Part shown: positions 47,280 to 59,800 of the stretch, in pieces
Numbering within the stretch: position 1 is the first letter of the stretch
Layout: every line of letters begins with the position of its first letter
Assembly: GCA_022835595.1 (NCBI GenBank)
Contig: BQUP01000006.1
Span: forward strand, 1,253,307-1,317,306
Source: Cystobasidium ongulense
Taxonomy: Eukaryota; Basidiomycota; Cystobasidiomycetes; Cystobasidiales; Cystobasidiaceae
DNA: 64,000 nucleotides
Direction: 5' to 3'
Position numbers and translations under genes: made by a program
The notes under the pieces: generated by a model
The model's input: the letters and a program-made list of their open reading frames with translations, nothing else
Told to the model about the DNA's origin: nothing
Database searches by the model: none

Positions 47280-48262
47280 ATGCAGTCGCGGCATCTGGCG
47301 CGCCTCAAAGCTGTCCAGACCTCGCTGTCCACCTCGCACAGATTCCTGTCTGCAGCTTCGTTGCACACTTCGCGCAGAATGACATTCGCAAAGCCTGCCG
47401 ACAGTCTGAAGGAAGCGAAGATTGTCTCGAGAGACCCACTGCCAGAGCCGAAATGGGTGCAGCTCGAGGGCATCAAGTGGCAGACTCCAGACGGGAAAGA
47501 GAAGATGTAGGCAACTAGCAGAATCGACATCAGTGACAGTCTCGCAAACCTACGAAATGCTGACCATCTGACACTCGATGTCTGCTTGTTGACGCCTCGA
47601 CGATCATCGATGGCATCGAATGCAGATGGGAATGCGCCTCGAGAAAGACAAGAGGCGGTTCAGGCGTGGATGCCATTTCGGTACTGGCCCTCATTTCTCA
47701 TCCATCCAGTAAGGTCGAAATGGGATAGCTGTTTCGTATTGTCGCCTTTCACTGACATCATGTATTGCTGGCACTACAGAACCGCTATCCACAGTCCTGG
47801 TTCTTCAATTCAGGTAATTCGCACAAAGCAGCTTGACGATGGCACTGGCTGACTTTCAGGTTCAACAGACCGCCCGCAAATGCAATCTGCGTGGAACTTC
47901 CAGCTGGCTTGGTCGATGGAGACGAAGATCCAAGCAAAGCGGGCGAAAGAGAGCTCTATGAAGAGACCGGCTATGAAGGCTATACCGAAGCATGCTCTCC
48001 AGTCATCATGTCAGACCCAGGAATGACTTCAGCCAACATGTGCGTCTCGACTGTCAGAGTTGAGCTCAAAGAAGGCGAAGAGCTGGTCGAACCGAAACAG
48101 CATCTCGACGAAGGCGAGTATATCGAAAAACGTATAGTTGCGATGAAAGATCTGTACCAGACCTTGCTGGACTATGATAAACTAGGCTACAAGGTAGACG
48201 CCCGTCTGATGAACCTCGCATGGGGACTGGAAACTGCACGCAAGTACCAAGACAAGTTCTAA
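47280..48262 (+). CDS. YSA1: ADP-ribose pyrophosphatase (Nudix hydrolase, Ysa1/NUDT5 type)
   Basis: Hydrolyses ADP-ribose and related nucleoside diphosphate sugars to AMP and sugar phosphate. Exons 47280-47506, 47626-47708, 47780-47813 and 47860-48262; 248 residues. Motifs: KIVSRDPLPEPKWVQLE, IWECASRKTR, GVDAISVLALI, FNRPPANAICVELPAGLVDG, and a complete Nudix box, G-x5-E-x7-REL-x-EE-x-GY, with ERELYEETGYEG as its core. The substrate-side signature SDPGMTSANMCVSTV follows, as in the ADP-ribose subfamily. The first Met gives an Arg/Ser-rich leader (RFLSAASLHTSRR) typical of a mitochondrial presequence. A second Met at 47379, just before the family's usual N-terminus, could give a cytosolic form. 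Convergent with dihydroorotase, stops 107 bp apart. Confidence 0.9.
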
Positions 48263-48368
48263 GCAAACATCGTGCAAATACCCTGTAGCCACCTAGATGT
48301 ATTCACTCGTCAACTGCTCTTTCCCAAATTGCAACTCTAGTATACATTGCCATTCCTAGTATACGCGC

Positions 48369-49634
48369 TCATTGGCGTATTTTCCAGCTAATGTCCTTAC
48401 CGGCATAGAAAGGTCTAATCAACTCTTGCTCTCCATCTTCAGATGTGAATGGATACGCAGCAGCAATGCGCCTCTTTTGCTGACTTCGTTCAAGCACAAC
48501 ATCTTTTTCACCTGTTTGAATGGGCTCCTTGTAGAACTCCCTCCCGAAGCGAGAAGCAAACCCTTCTAAGCGTTCAAGAGGTATTTGAGGTGACATTGTT
48601 TCATCCTCAAAAATGTCCGCTAGAAGAGGGAGGATCTCCGAACTTGAGTAGATACCAGCTGCGCATGTTGGGCATTCACCACCTTCATTCTGGCTTGAGG
48701 TTGATGATAATTGTTTATGTACAAAGTCGTGCGCGCTTGGCATCTTCTTTCTTAATGAATGAGGTGCTGAATCGCTACCGAGGAAGAACTTTGGATCTCC
48801 AGAGGCAACCACCGTCCTTAGAGCTTCTCTATCACTAGCTAATTTCGCCACTGGCTTGCAGAAATTGAGTGGTTGGCCTGCCCAGGAGTCAACTGTCAAG
48901 GCGAGGTGATGGACTGTAATAGTGCATGCTACGGTCGGACCGCACATGCGGACGTGCTCGATAGCTGCAGCTGAAGTGGCATGTTCTAGGACTATTCTGA
49001 GTTTAGGGAACTTTTGATGAAGAGTTAGAAGATGTGGAAGGAAGGAATGTTCTGCGTTGAGAACGCTAATGTTCTATTGCAACAATGGAATTAGATGTAT
49101 GCTGCAAGGAAAGCTATCTGAAAGGAAGAAAGCGCACCTGTTCTGCCGAACTCGGCACTTCGCCATGCAAATTGAGGACCATACCAAGCTCTTCCATTTC
49201 TCCAAAGACTTCGTAGTATCTGTCGTAGCTTTCTACCCCAGCACCAGAATTGGTGGTCACTCCTCTGGGGTAGCTCTTGACTCCCTTGATTCCAGCTGCG
49301 TGTGCTTTCCTGACTTCGTCGACAGTCAACTCCGGCGAGAGGAACAAAGTCATGAGGAAGCGTGTTTCCGGGCACAGAGACTCGAGGTGCTCTCGATACG
49401 CAACCGCAGCTTCTGTCTTGGTCAAGGGAGGTACGAGATTGGGCATCACATAGGCCAGCGATATGCCGCCTTGCTGGACATGCGGCGTGACCAGCTCGCA
49501 CAGCTTGCCTTGTCGAAGATGGACATCTGGTGGATGGCATGAACAGCTCAGCTACGACAGCATGCAAAGAACGACAGTCGCGTAGTCATACGGAAGTCTG
49601 CAGGAGCAGGAACGGTAATACTGTTTGAAGACAT
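48369..49634 (-). CDS. URA4: Dihydroorotase (pyrimidine biosynthesis)
   Basis: Third step of de novo UMP synthesis: N-carbamoyl-aspartate to dihydroorotate. Exons 49634-49592, 49526-49138 and 49073-48369; 378 residues. Zinc-site and family motifs: PADFHVHLRQGKL (HxH, split by intron 1), YVMPNLVPPLTKTE, GIKGVKSYPRGVTTNSG (carboxylated Lys), VLNLHGE (His), RIVLEHATS (His), ITVHHLALTVDSWAGQPLNF, and FFLGSDSAPHS (Asp). All metal ligands of the monofunctional class II type are present. Intron 2 is spliced at CAATAG so that EQ joins NISVLNAEH. An insertion of about 30 residues after the SAPHS motif contains CPTC; similar insertions occur in fungal enzymes. The start codon directly precedes the conserved region. 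Confidence 0.93.
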
Positions 49635-49769
49635 TTTGGCGTTGATTGGCAATGGGCAAAGAGCCAACATTCAAAAGGGTAATGGACTTCGAAAAAACGT
49701 GATTGCCTTCAATGGGCATCTTTTCTGTCGACTGTAACCGAACAGCCATCATATAGTAATTCTACAGTA

Positions 49770-52700
49770 CTACAACACCGTCAATACCTGATCCATCCGT
49801 CTATGCTGCTGCTCTACTGCATCCTTCAACTTCCTCTGCTGTTCTTGCAAGTCGTTCTTTCTCGAGGCAATCTCTTCGTCCAGATCCACTGCTAATAGCT
49901 GATCCAGGAGATTATATGGTATATATATCGCCTCTGAGCGTGTGTTTGCGACGTTACGCTGTAGCTGTGCGTTTCGCTATTGACGTAACTCAGGAGTATC
50001 AGCGCTTGCAGCAGGTATAGTCACAGGCTCCGAAAGTTGCGTACCTCGGTAAGCATACGGTGAGCGTATACAAACGCATCTTCCAATAGATCGTACTCGA
50101 CCAACTTCCATATTATGTATTCGGGATGCACCTCCTGTAATGACATTGCGTCAGCGGATCTGCCAACATTGGTGGTGGCATAGTAAACCCACCATGAACC
50201 AGTCAACGAGCGCCTTGGGAAGTCGTATCCGTCGGTCTTCTTGCAAGATGACCGACAAAACCTTTCGGCGATATTCCCCTTCCACATCGTAACGCTCTAG
50301 ATACAACTGGAGGAGCTTCCAGGCTTTGGATGCAAGCGAGCCCTCCCAACCAGAGGCATTTGTGTCTTGCACCACCCAGGCTTCATCGTTGCTGTTAATG
50401 CATTGCATCAGGCCCAAATTACTTTGATCACATAGAGGTCTGTGGCTCACCTGTCCACCAGAATGCCTTGGCTATATGCAACGCATCGGAGTGTCATGTG
50501 CTCAAAAATGTTTGACATGTCCAGACCAAGAGCGAGCGCGGCTTGTAATGCCAGGTCGAAAGTACCTATTTGAGTAAAGAGAGCTACAGCACCATGACTG
50601 TCCAGATGTTGTCCTGCAGGGTACAAGTCAGATTACTGTGCTACTGTGATGGCATAAGCGGCTACCACGAACCAGTTCCTGTCAGTTCTGGGAAGTCCCT
50701 CGAAAGCTGTAAGCGAGCCAGCGTCAAGGTATATTCCCTTTTGATGGCTTCGAGTGTAATCACGGCAGGATCTTGTAGCTTCGCGTCCATCAATCGAATT
50801 CTCTTGCGCTACATCGAGGACCTTCATCAGCGAAGTTTTCCCTTCTCAGATAGGTGTGCTTCACTCACTCTTTGTTGCTTCGGTGCAACTTGCGCTACAG
50901 TCAAGACAAAGCGCTTTTCTGGCGCCTGCAACTCGAGCACGTTAATGGCCACGAGGTAGCTCTGACACTGGGCGGTAAGGATGTCCACGGCGAACCCTCC
51001 TTCCAGTGGCAAGGCACCCAGACGTTTTGCACGCTGGTACATGGTTGCAGCGGCTGAATGCAGTCCTGTATCAGCATCTGCAAGCATAAAGTATATGTGG
51101 TACTCACCTCCTCGATAGTCGTTCATCAGACATTGCCATGCGTGCAGTATTTTGTAATAATCAGGCTGCGCTAGAGGATATGCGTTCCTCGCCCTGAACG
51201 AGAGGCATTTCTCTAAATCTTCTTGCATTCCAACGAAAGCATACTTAAGCAAGATGCCTGCTGCGCCTTCTTCGCACATGACAGCTACAAGATGTCTCAA
51301 TGCATCCAATTGTAATGCTCGTGACGGCATGCCCATCATCGTCGTATATGCTTCATCGAATGCCCCCATGCTTGTAAAGTTTCGGAAAGCCTTGTACCAC
51401 AAGTCCTTCACCCAGGACGGCCGTTCATCTGCACTCATTCCGACAGTTCCTTCAGCTTCATACGCATTGATAGCCCGTAAGCATGTGGTAGCCACAGCGA
51501 GATTGGCTTGTTGTGCTTCAAGATCCGGTACGATCGAGCGATAGTAAGCAGAGCGTGTATCGCAATCGCCTGCATCGGCAACCTGTGTCAAGACAGCTAG
51601 TGAGCCGTCTTCCGTAACTGTGAATTGCAAAGTGGTCAGTTTTGCGGGATAGTCCAGTATGTCGATTTCGATAAGACCTACAGATAGCAGCTGCTACCTT
51701 GTCGAAGGCTCGGACAGCAGGATCAATGTCTCCCTTCTTGCATGCTATCAACGCTTGCAAATGCAAGAGAGCCGAATCTTCTTCCCTTTCCGGGGACCTG
51801 GAGATAAGTGACATTGCTTCTGCGTCCAGTCCTTGCTCTAGCAAGATTGCAGAGATGGGAGCCAGGGTAGAGGCCGAGAGTTCTTCCCAATCGACCAAGC
51901 CTAGCCGGTGGAGGAACACCGAAGATGCATCACCTAGCGTTGACGTTTGACTGACTGCTTCCATAGTCTCATCCTCTGCGCAGTCCAGTAGTCTCGAAAG
52001 TATCGATTCTGGTCGAGCCGATACAGTGCTAGAACTAAGACCCTTGAATCGCATTTCCTGGAGGCGAAGCATGAGATCGTCACCTGAATCCTCGTCTACG
52101 TCCGATAACTCGAGCTTCAAGTCTGTCGTGGCCACATTGTGTTGGGCGAGCCACTTCGCCAGAGCGAACCCTTTGAGAACTTCCCATGCTCTAGAAAGGA
52201 TTTCAGAGCTTTCGTCGTCCGACACGAGTACGCCTTCTTCGTCTTCGCTGTCCGAGTTTGAGGAAGGAGGCTCGGCCAACCCATGTTGGATAAACAGAGC
52301 CAGAACGAAGAAGGCTACGGCTTGCTCGTAGCGACTAGAGATGTCTTCCGTTGCATCGTCTACAACCAAACCAGCCAGTGACGCAAACGCGAACAACGAG
52401 CTCGATTTGCTGTTGCCACTCTTGTTGGTTTCAATTGACGCAGTCAAGCTGTCGATAGCGTATATCAGAAATCCCGCAAGGCTTGAAGAGGACTCGCCAT
52501 CCCCTATTGCGACAGTAACGTGGAGTCTAGACTGATCTATCTCCCTGAGTTGTGCGCTGAATGCAAGCTGCGTTGTATCGTCTATCATCGTCTCGTATAC
52601 ATCTTGGAACAACTCGGCTGAAATATCCTCGATAGCTGCAGTAGATGGCGTCGTCACTGCTTGAACGGCAGATTCTTCGAATGAAGCGTAAAGCAGTGGG

Positions 52701-54828
52701 TCGATTTTGCGGAGTTCGCTGGTAGTAGTCGAGGCCAGCTTATAAAGGGCTGCCATGCTCGACAGTTGCTCTGATGCAAATGGTGTTCTGTAAAGACCAG
52801 AATCGGAAGCAACTATCGCCTTCGTCCACGATGTCGCCACAGGTGCAGCATTCGCTGCTTTGGCAAACACAAGAAGATCTCTCGTGCTGCTAATTCCTAG
52901 CGCCAAAGGTTGTTTAGCATTCCGTTTATTGTCCTCTGCAAGCGCAAGTAGCTTCATATGTTCTAGCTTGTAAGCCTTGATATATTCATCCTCCTTGAGA
53001 GCACCTGTCATTGGATCTTCTTGAAGAGCCAGCTGCGACCCAACGACATCTAATATCTGTTGAGCAAGTGATATCGAGCCATCTGTCCGTGAAGGTATGC
53101 GAAGTCGTGAAGATGCATTCTGCGTCAATGTTTTGACATATGAGAGGAGAGCTGCGCTGATCGCTGAGGTAGGATAGCGGCCTGGATGGAATAGATGATC
53201 TACGAAAGAATCGATAAAAGCTTCTTTCGCACATAGAGTAACTTGATGAGCGAGTTCCGGGGTTGAAAGGTTTGCAGAATCTAGTTCGCTACGCAGTGCT
53301 AGGTATGCTCTGTCGAATGCACCCGATGGAATATCCAAGGAATGGTTTGTTTGATGAGGTGATAAGCTGACGAGATGCCAGGTGTCGAGAGTGGGAGGGA
53401 AGATAGAAGCCATCGTATCATTCGGGTCAGGCAGCGCAAGCGGCTCGCCAGACGGGCTCATCTCTAAGTCTGAGTAGCGAACAATGGTCTGGCCATTTTC
53501 GTTCCAAAGGGTCCATAGTACGTGTTGCCCGCTAGCGCCTGGTAGGACCTGGAAGTCACAGAGGTAACTGGTAGATGAAGGTGCATCTACGGCGAAGTCG
53601 CAGGGCTTTTCGAGAATAGGTGATACTGAGACCAGCTTGCCTCTTTCGTTGAAACTGAGGGCATAGAGGATGAAAAAGGATGTTTGCACTTGATGCGATG
53701 GGACATGCACGAGTAGGTGTTGCTGTGAAGCATCACCTGTGCTCGCGTTGAAAAGTCGCAGTAAGGGAATCGGCGTTGATGACAGAAGAGAAGGGGTTGC
53801 AGAGTCTTCGCGCTCGAAGCCATTTGTAGAGGTGGTAGGAATGATATCCATTGTTGTGGGGTTCGCAGGGAGCTGTATCGTTTCGAGACACGTATTACTT
53901 GGTATCGACCAGATGCGAAGCTTGCGATCTCGAGATATAGTATAAAGACACGTCGAGGATAAAGAAGTCATTGATACAACTTGCTCTGGTGATGACGTTA
54001 GGGATGTAGTGGGAGATGGGGAAGACGAAGCTATCGCTGCTAGATTCGAATGCGAACCAAACCTGCCAGGAAGAAGGGAGCGCATGGAGGAAAGGAAGGA
54101 TTGTTGTCGGGACAAGGCGGTTTCGTGGAAGCGGCCTGAATAGAACGAAGCATGAATGTTATTAGCATGTCGTCTCGTGACTGAATAAACACATATGCAC
54201 CTTCTTCAGTAATCCACTCGAGCTTAAGTAGAGTACCATCGGAGAAAGCGAGTGCCAGAGTATCGTAGGGCAGGTGTGTTTGGTCGAGCGCGTAGACCAT
54301 CACGGGTGGGCTTCTCGAGATGACATGGGATGGCAGAATCTGCTGCTCGGTACACCACTTCGAAGCGTTCCTGCTGTCCACTGGTAGATTTCCAGGATTG
54401 TGCAAGTCGGCATCGCTGAGAAGCAGTCTATATGCGACGAGACCGGCTCCCAGGTCCGCAAGAAGAATGATTTGTAGCGAGGACGTTTCGGAAGTCTTGA
54501 GCAGCGACACTGAGCATTCAGGAATGATTCTCGTTGTCCTGGCAGAGCCGGGCAGCTGGAAGGTGATGCATGCGTTGCTGTTGATATCGTGCAGCTGGAA
54601 AGCATTGCCCGGCTCTAGCACGCGCAGAAGGACATGTCGACCATCTTCAAGGACGTACATCTGCGCATGACTTGCACTGACATAGCTGCTGCTCTTGCTT
54701 GAAGACGCCTGGCTGCTGCTGGCCTCTGCAGCCTCGACGCCGGTCAAGCTGGTAGGCAGTGGAACCACGGCGCCGTCGAGCCCACCATTGTCGGCAGCAT
54801 CGTAGGACCAGGCTGTTGTGCAGCTCAT
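49770..54828 (-). CDS. NUP120: Nucleoporin Nup120/Nup160 (Y-complex)
   Basis: Large scaffold subunit of the Y-shaped nuclear pore subcomplex. Nine exons: 54828-54201, 54135-51682, 51617-51108, 51065-50869, 50808-50673, 50613-50451, 50391-50193, 50134-50045, 49976-49770; 1,527 residues. The N-terminal half is a beta-propeller (YVLEDGRHVLLRVLEPG, LALAFSDGTLLKLEWI, CLYTISRDRKLRIWSI). The C-terminal half is helical (SFRARNAYPLAQPDYYKIL, AAATMYQRAKRL, REYTLTLARLQLS, EYIIWKLVEYDLLEDAF, IPYNLLDQLLAVDLDEEI) and ends in a coiled segment. The domain order and late motifs are those of Nup120/160. The intron at 51066-51107 is only 42 nt and a multiple of three, so its retention would insert 14 residues. 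The splicing at 50868/50808 is chosen because it restores the helical motif. Divergent from NUP54. Confidence 0.88.
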
Positions 54829-54982
54829 GGCGAGTGCCTACTGCTATAATGTTGATGTTCACTTCTTGCTGATCAGATGGTCAAGAGCAGAAAGAGCAGC
54901 TTGACACTTCTTGCTCTGAACACAACGCTCTCAGATCCGGCCAACACACTCTGCAGCAACTGCAGCAGACGAAGCAGCAGGC
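54829..54982. promoter_or_regulatory. Bidirectional promoter of NUP120 and NUP54
   Basis: Only 154 bp separate the start codons of two nuclear pore genes on opposite strands, so one compact promoter region must serve both. No named element is identified. Confidence 0.65.
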
Positions 54983-56577
54983 ATGTCGCTGTTCGGTGAG
55001 TAGTACACACTTCTAGCTGCAAAGTGTCCCTTCTGAGCGTCACTCCAGGCTCGTTCAATGCGTCCCCCGCTGGACAGCAGAAGCCTGCCTTTTCATTTGG
55101 TGCTCCAGCTGCAGCACCGCAGAATACAGCACCTGGTGCATCCACGAGCACGCCGTCCTTCTCGTTTGGGAACACTTCGACAACTCAGAATGCGCAACCT
55201 GCGCAAAACGCGACACCATCGCTGTTCGGCGGCTTTGGGTCGTCGACCACTGGCGCGACACAGAACAATACAGCGAATACATCCTCGCTCTTTGGAAGTG
55301 CAGGCCAGCAGCAGCAACCCAAGCCTGCTTTTGGAGGGTTCGGCGGGTTCGGTCAAAGCACGACCGCTGCCCCGACTCCACAGCCTGGCTTCGGAGGTTC
55401 GTCGCTCTTCGGCCAGTCTACGCAGCAGCAACCGCAACAGCAGCAGCAGCAGCAACAGCAACAGCCTGCCAACCTTTTCTCTAGCCTGAGCAAGCCCAAC
55501 TCTCTTACAGTCTCGCAGCTCTTATCCACCTCTACCAACCAGCCTGGCTCTTCATTCGGAGCTTCGCAGCAAGCAGCTGCCCCTCCACAACCTACAATCG
55601 AAGACCGAATCATGTCAGTCAAAGATTCATGGGATCCCAGCTCACCCAAGAATCGGTTCTCCTATTTCTTTTATAACCTTGCTCCCTCGCCCCTCAGCGT
55701 ACCTCTCACGTCACTTCCCGTTCCAGCGAACATTGCTGCATCCCCAAACCAGCTTCAACTCTATAGAGCAGCAGTACTGGAAGACCCAAATCCCGAAATG
55801 CTAGTGCCAGTATTAGCAACTTCATTCGATGACTTGCAGAAGCGAGTCAACGCACAGAAGAATATGGCCAGTCTACACCTGGGCAAATTACGCTCGAATG
55901 AGATGATGGGCAAGATCAGAGATGGGAACAAGAAGCACTGGAGTGATACAGTCGTTCGCATCGAGCGTCTGAACAGAACGCAAGTGCGTTTGGAAGGAAA
56001 GCTTGTCCATATGTGCACGCGTCTGGCAGGACTGCAGACTAGCTCATCTGGACACTCGAAAGACGATAATGAGCTTTTAGTATACCTTGAAAGATTACAA
56101 GCGGAATTGGGCGGCGGATCAAGTCACAATCAACAGGTTGGCTCCAGATTCGGCGGTAATAAAGCTATGACGCATCAGGGAGCTCGCTTAGCTGGAATAG
56201 TCAATGAATTGTGGATGGTAGTCTCGCAACGGAAAGCATTGATGCAGAACGTGAGCAGTGGTAGAAAGAGCGCTACACCGGAAGGTGCAAATTCAGGAGA
56301 GGGTTTCAGCGCAGAGTGGGGTGTAGTTGACGAATCAGAGCTGCAGAGGATATTGGAGGTAAGGCGCGATATCTTGTTTGCAAGGAAACACAAACTGATT
56401 GGACATTCTTGCATGTAGGTGTTGGCTCAACAGCAAAAGTCCCTAGATTACCTGAGCAAGACATTACGATCTCTACTTGTAGATATAGACACCTGTCGTT
56501 TGGGTTTCGGCCTCTCACCCATATCAGGTAAAGCGCCAGAAGAGCAAACATCAGATAGAGCAAGCATCATGGCGTAA
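54983..56577 (+). CDS. NUP57: FG nucleoporin Nup54/Nup57
   Basis: Central-channel nucleoporin that forms the Nsp1-Nup57-Nup49 (Nup62-54-58) coiled-coil complex. Exons 54983-54995 (13 nt), 55049-56358 and 56419-56577; 493 residues. The first exon codes MSLF plus one base and is spliced to GSFNASPAG, starting the FG region. Residues 1-180 carry FG, SLFG, GFG and FSFG repeats and a poly-Gln run near 135. From about 190 the folded part follows: TIEDRIMSVKDSWDP, NRFSYFFYNLAPS, FDDLQKRVNAQKNMASLHLG, and RIERLNRTQVRLEGKLVHM. The third exon completes the coiled coil (LAQQQKSLDYLSKTLRSLL). The order matches the NUP54 family. Yeast calls this gene NUP57; the animal name is NUP54. Confidence 0.9.
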
Positions 56578-56854
56578 CCGTTAGCTTATTGTTGAAGTAT
56601 CAGTGTGTTGTAAAAAGAAGCAAGCAATGTGCGAGTGTGGTTTTGTGTGCGAAATAGCATGGCAACGTAATTGCTACCCGCTCGAGCATCTCAATATTCG
56701 CAAAATGAAACAAACTGTTTAACACTGCTAGAACGATTACTAATATTGCCAACATTTGAGGCCAATGATGCTACACCTTACTTTCCCCCAATCATCAACG
56801 AAGCTGCTTGTACTGGACAGTTTTCCTATGTACCTTTTGTGTTCTCTAATCGTG

Positions 56855-59800
56855 CTATATATTTGAGCTAGAAGGTGTAGGTGCCGCCGAAGAGTCTGCC
56901 GCTGTGCTAGGAGCGGCAGAAACAGTAGCCGGTGCTCCCGGATTGAAGCTCCCGCTCGTTGGTTCATTGCCCAACTTCTTTCCTCTAGGCTTTCCTTTCG
57001 GCCAACCTCCTCCCACGCCCTTTTTCTTGTTCGCAGCGTCACCATCCACTTCCATTTTTGCTTCTGGGGCTTCCTTTTTGACTGCTGGTTTGCGCTTCTT
57101 GGCAGGAGGAGCGCTAGGGTCGTCCGGATTTGTCTTCTTGGTTCGGCTACCCTTGCCTTTCGCAGGCTTCGCTTTACCATTCGTCCCGTTTGAGCCGCCT
57201 GCAGGTGTGGATGTTCCATTTTCGTCAACACCTCCACCCATACCTTCAGTATCCTCGTCTGGATCTTTGTATTTCTTGCTGGGGACATTGGAGAAGAAGC
57301 CGAAAGCGTCGTCATCGTCGTCTGCGCCTCCCCATCCGTTCGAGCTATTGAATCCAGAAGCTTTGGCATTCGCTGCGATCTCCTTGGCTCTCCTGTTCTC
57401 TTCTCGTGCTTTCGCGCCCTTCTTGCCGTTGTCGATAGACTTGAGTTCTTGCTGGAGTCTATTGGCTTCCTTTTGTCGCATAGTCTCTTCAAGCTCGTCG
57501 TCATCAAGAAGTAGATTAACAACTTCGTTGCTGTTGATTTGATCGGTAGCACCGGCTCCTACAGTCTGCGTCGACGATCCAACAACAGCATCCTGAACGC
57601 TCTTCTTCGCTCTAGCAAGCTGTACAATTCTCTCATCGATAGTTCCTTTTGTGATCAGGCGATATACTGTGACTTGACGCGTTTGCCCCAGTCGATGCGC
57701 TCTGTCCATAGCTTGAACGTCATTGGAAGGATTCCAATCAGAATCGTAAAAGACGACTGTGTCGGCGGCGGTAAGATTGATACCCAGACCACCAGCTCGG
57801 GTTGAGAGCAAGAAGATGAAAATCTCCGGCTTAGTTTGCCAATCGGTGACCATGTCCCTTCTTTCCGAAATTGTACTAGAGCCGTCGAGTCGAAGATACT
57901 TGTATTGTCGGAAAGCGAGGTATTCTTCCATAAGATCGATCATACGTGTCATTTGGAAATAGACTAGAACACGATGACCACCCGCCTTGAGCTGCGTAAG
58001 AAGTTCATCAAGTTTTGCAAGCTTGCCAGAATCCAGAATGAGCTTATGCAGTTGAGGTACTTCCATAGGTGCGAGGGGTAATTGAGACTTGTTCAATGCT
58101 CCAACAACACCCATTGATTCGCCTGGGACACCATAGAGTGCCGTTCGCACGTTTTCATCGAAGCGCATATCTGATTGCTTGTATGCGAAGCTGCGAGATG
58201 AGCTGAATAGCTCTGGAGGAGGCGCTTGTGCAGGGTCGATGTAAAAGCGCATATCAGAGCGATTGAAGCGGGAATAATCGCGATATTGCTCTTGTATCCG
58301 ACCAAGAGGCGGTAGGCCGAGGTAATGCCAGGAAGGGTCGTCTGGTATAGTCCGTCTGCCTCTCAGCGCTAAGCTTCGGGAAGGTAGACCAGAGATCTTA
58401 TCTTGCATAAGAGCCACCCGAGAATTCTCTTTATCCTCTTGAGCAACAGCCAGACGTTCGACTGGATTATCACTTCGCGCCAGTGTACGTAAAGCACGTG
58501 GTGATAGTCCGGAGAAAGCTTCAAAGGCGAAAGCAGGATCCTTATCGTTAACGAAAGATGACATGTTTCTTGAAGTGTAAATATTCATGAGTGAAGAAAG
58601 GTAGCTTGTATCTGAAAAGTCCAACTTTGGTGAATCGTCATATAGTAGACGAGGTACTCTGACCTCAAGCAAGCTATGTGTTGAATATTGCACATTCAGA
58701 AGATTACCTTCTCTTGAAAGATTGTAATTTTGTGGGAATTGGCAGAAAGCAAAGGGCGCTTCTACGTCGGCACGTTCGAAAAGTTCGGGATGATTGCATA
58801 CTTTGCGGAATTGCATGATTAGATTCATGAGTCTTTTGACGGAGTCATCGTCACTCAACGACGATGCTCGCTTGACGAGATCAGCGATTGAGATATTCTG
58901 TCGAAGTGTGCGATACATCTGTCGCTGTCGGGGCGTCAGATCGCAGTAAAGGTCAACCTCGATCTAAACGCATGCGAGAAGCATTGATTAGCATCTCTCC
59001 TTCAGCTGAATGGAAATTAAAAGCTTCTTACCTTATCAGCGAGCTCATTCTGAACATTTTTCTTGATACGTCTTAACATGAAAGGTTTCAAGATCATATG
59101 TAATCTTCTTAGTTGATGTTCGTTCATTCCACCCGATTTATCTGCATTTCCTTCAATATCTTTGCTAAACCAGTCACTAAATTCGTTATGAGAATCGAAT
59201 AAACTAGGCATAATAAAATGCAATAGAGCCCATAATTCTTGCATTGAATTTTGAATAGGAGTTCCAGTTAAAAGCAGACGATTTCTACAATTTAAACCTA
59301 GTAGGATTTTCCATCTTGCACTTGCTGACGATTTAATAGCTTGTGCTTCATCAAGTACCATATATTGCCATTTTACTTTGCCAAAGTACTGTTCATCAGT
59401 GACTATAAGCTGATAACTTGTGATTAAAACATGGAAAGGAGCATTTTGATCATATCTTAAAGATTTTCGATTCCAGAATTTACGTAGAATGGTACGATCC
59501 TTGACGTTACCCCAATAAGGGAGGACTTTTAGAGCAGGTGCGAACTTGGTAAGCTCTTGTTGCCAATTGTGAAGAGTCGATGCGGGCGCAACGACGAGGA
59601 AAGGACCCCAGATATTATGATGTTCTGCCAGATAGGCCATGAGGGATATAGACTGTACAGTCTTGCCGAGACCCTATAGATCCGTCACACCAAAAAAGGG
59701 TCAACACTGGCACTCTTCATGTACTTTCCAATCGCATTATCGCATATGTACGCACCATCTCATCTGCCAAGATACCATTGATACCCTGCTCGTACAGATT

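Noticed and set aside
56904-57542. Long antisense open frame across the INO80 C-terminus
   Set aside because: Mirror image of a Lys/Pro/Gly-rich coding region; no motif of its own.
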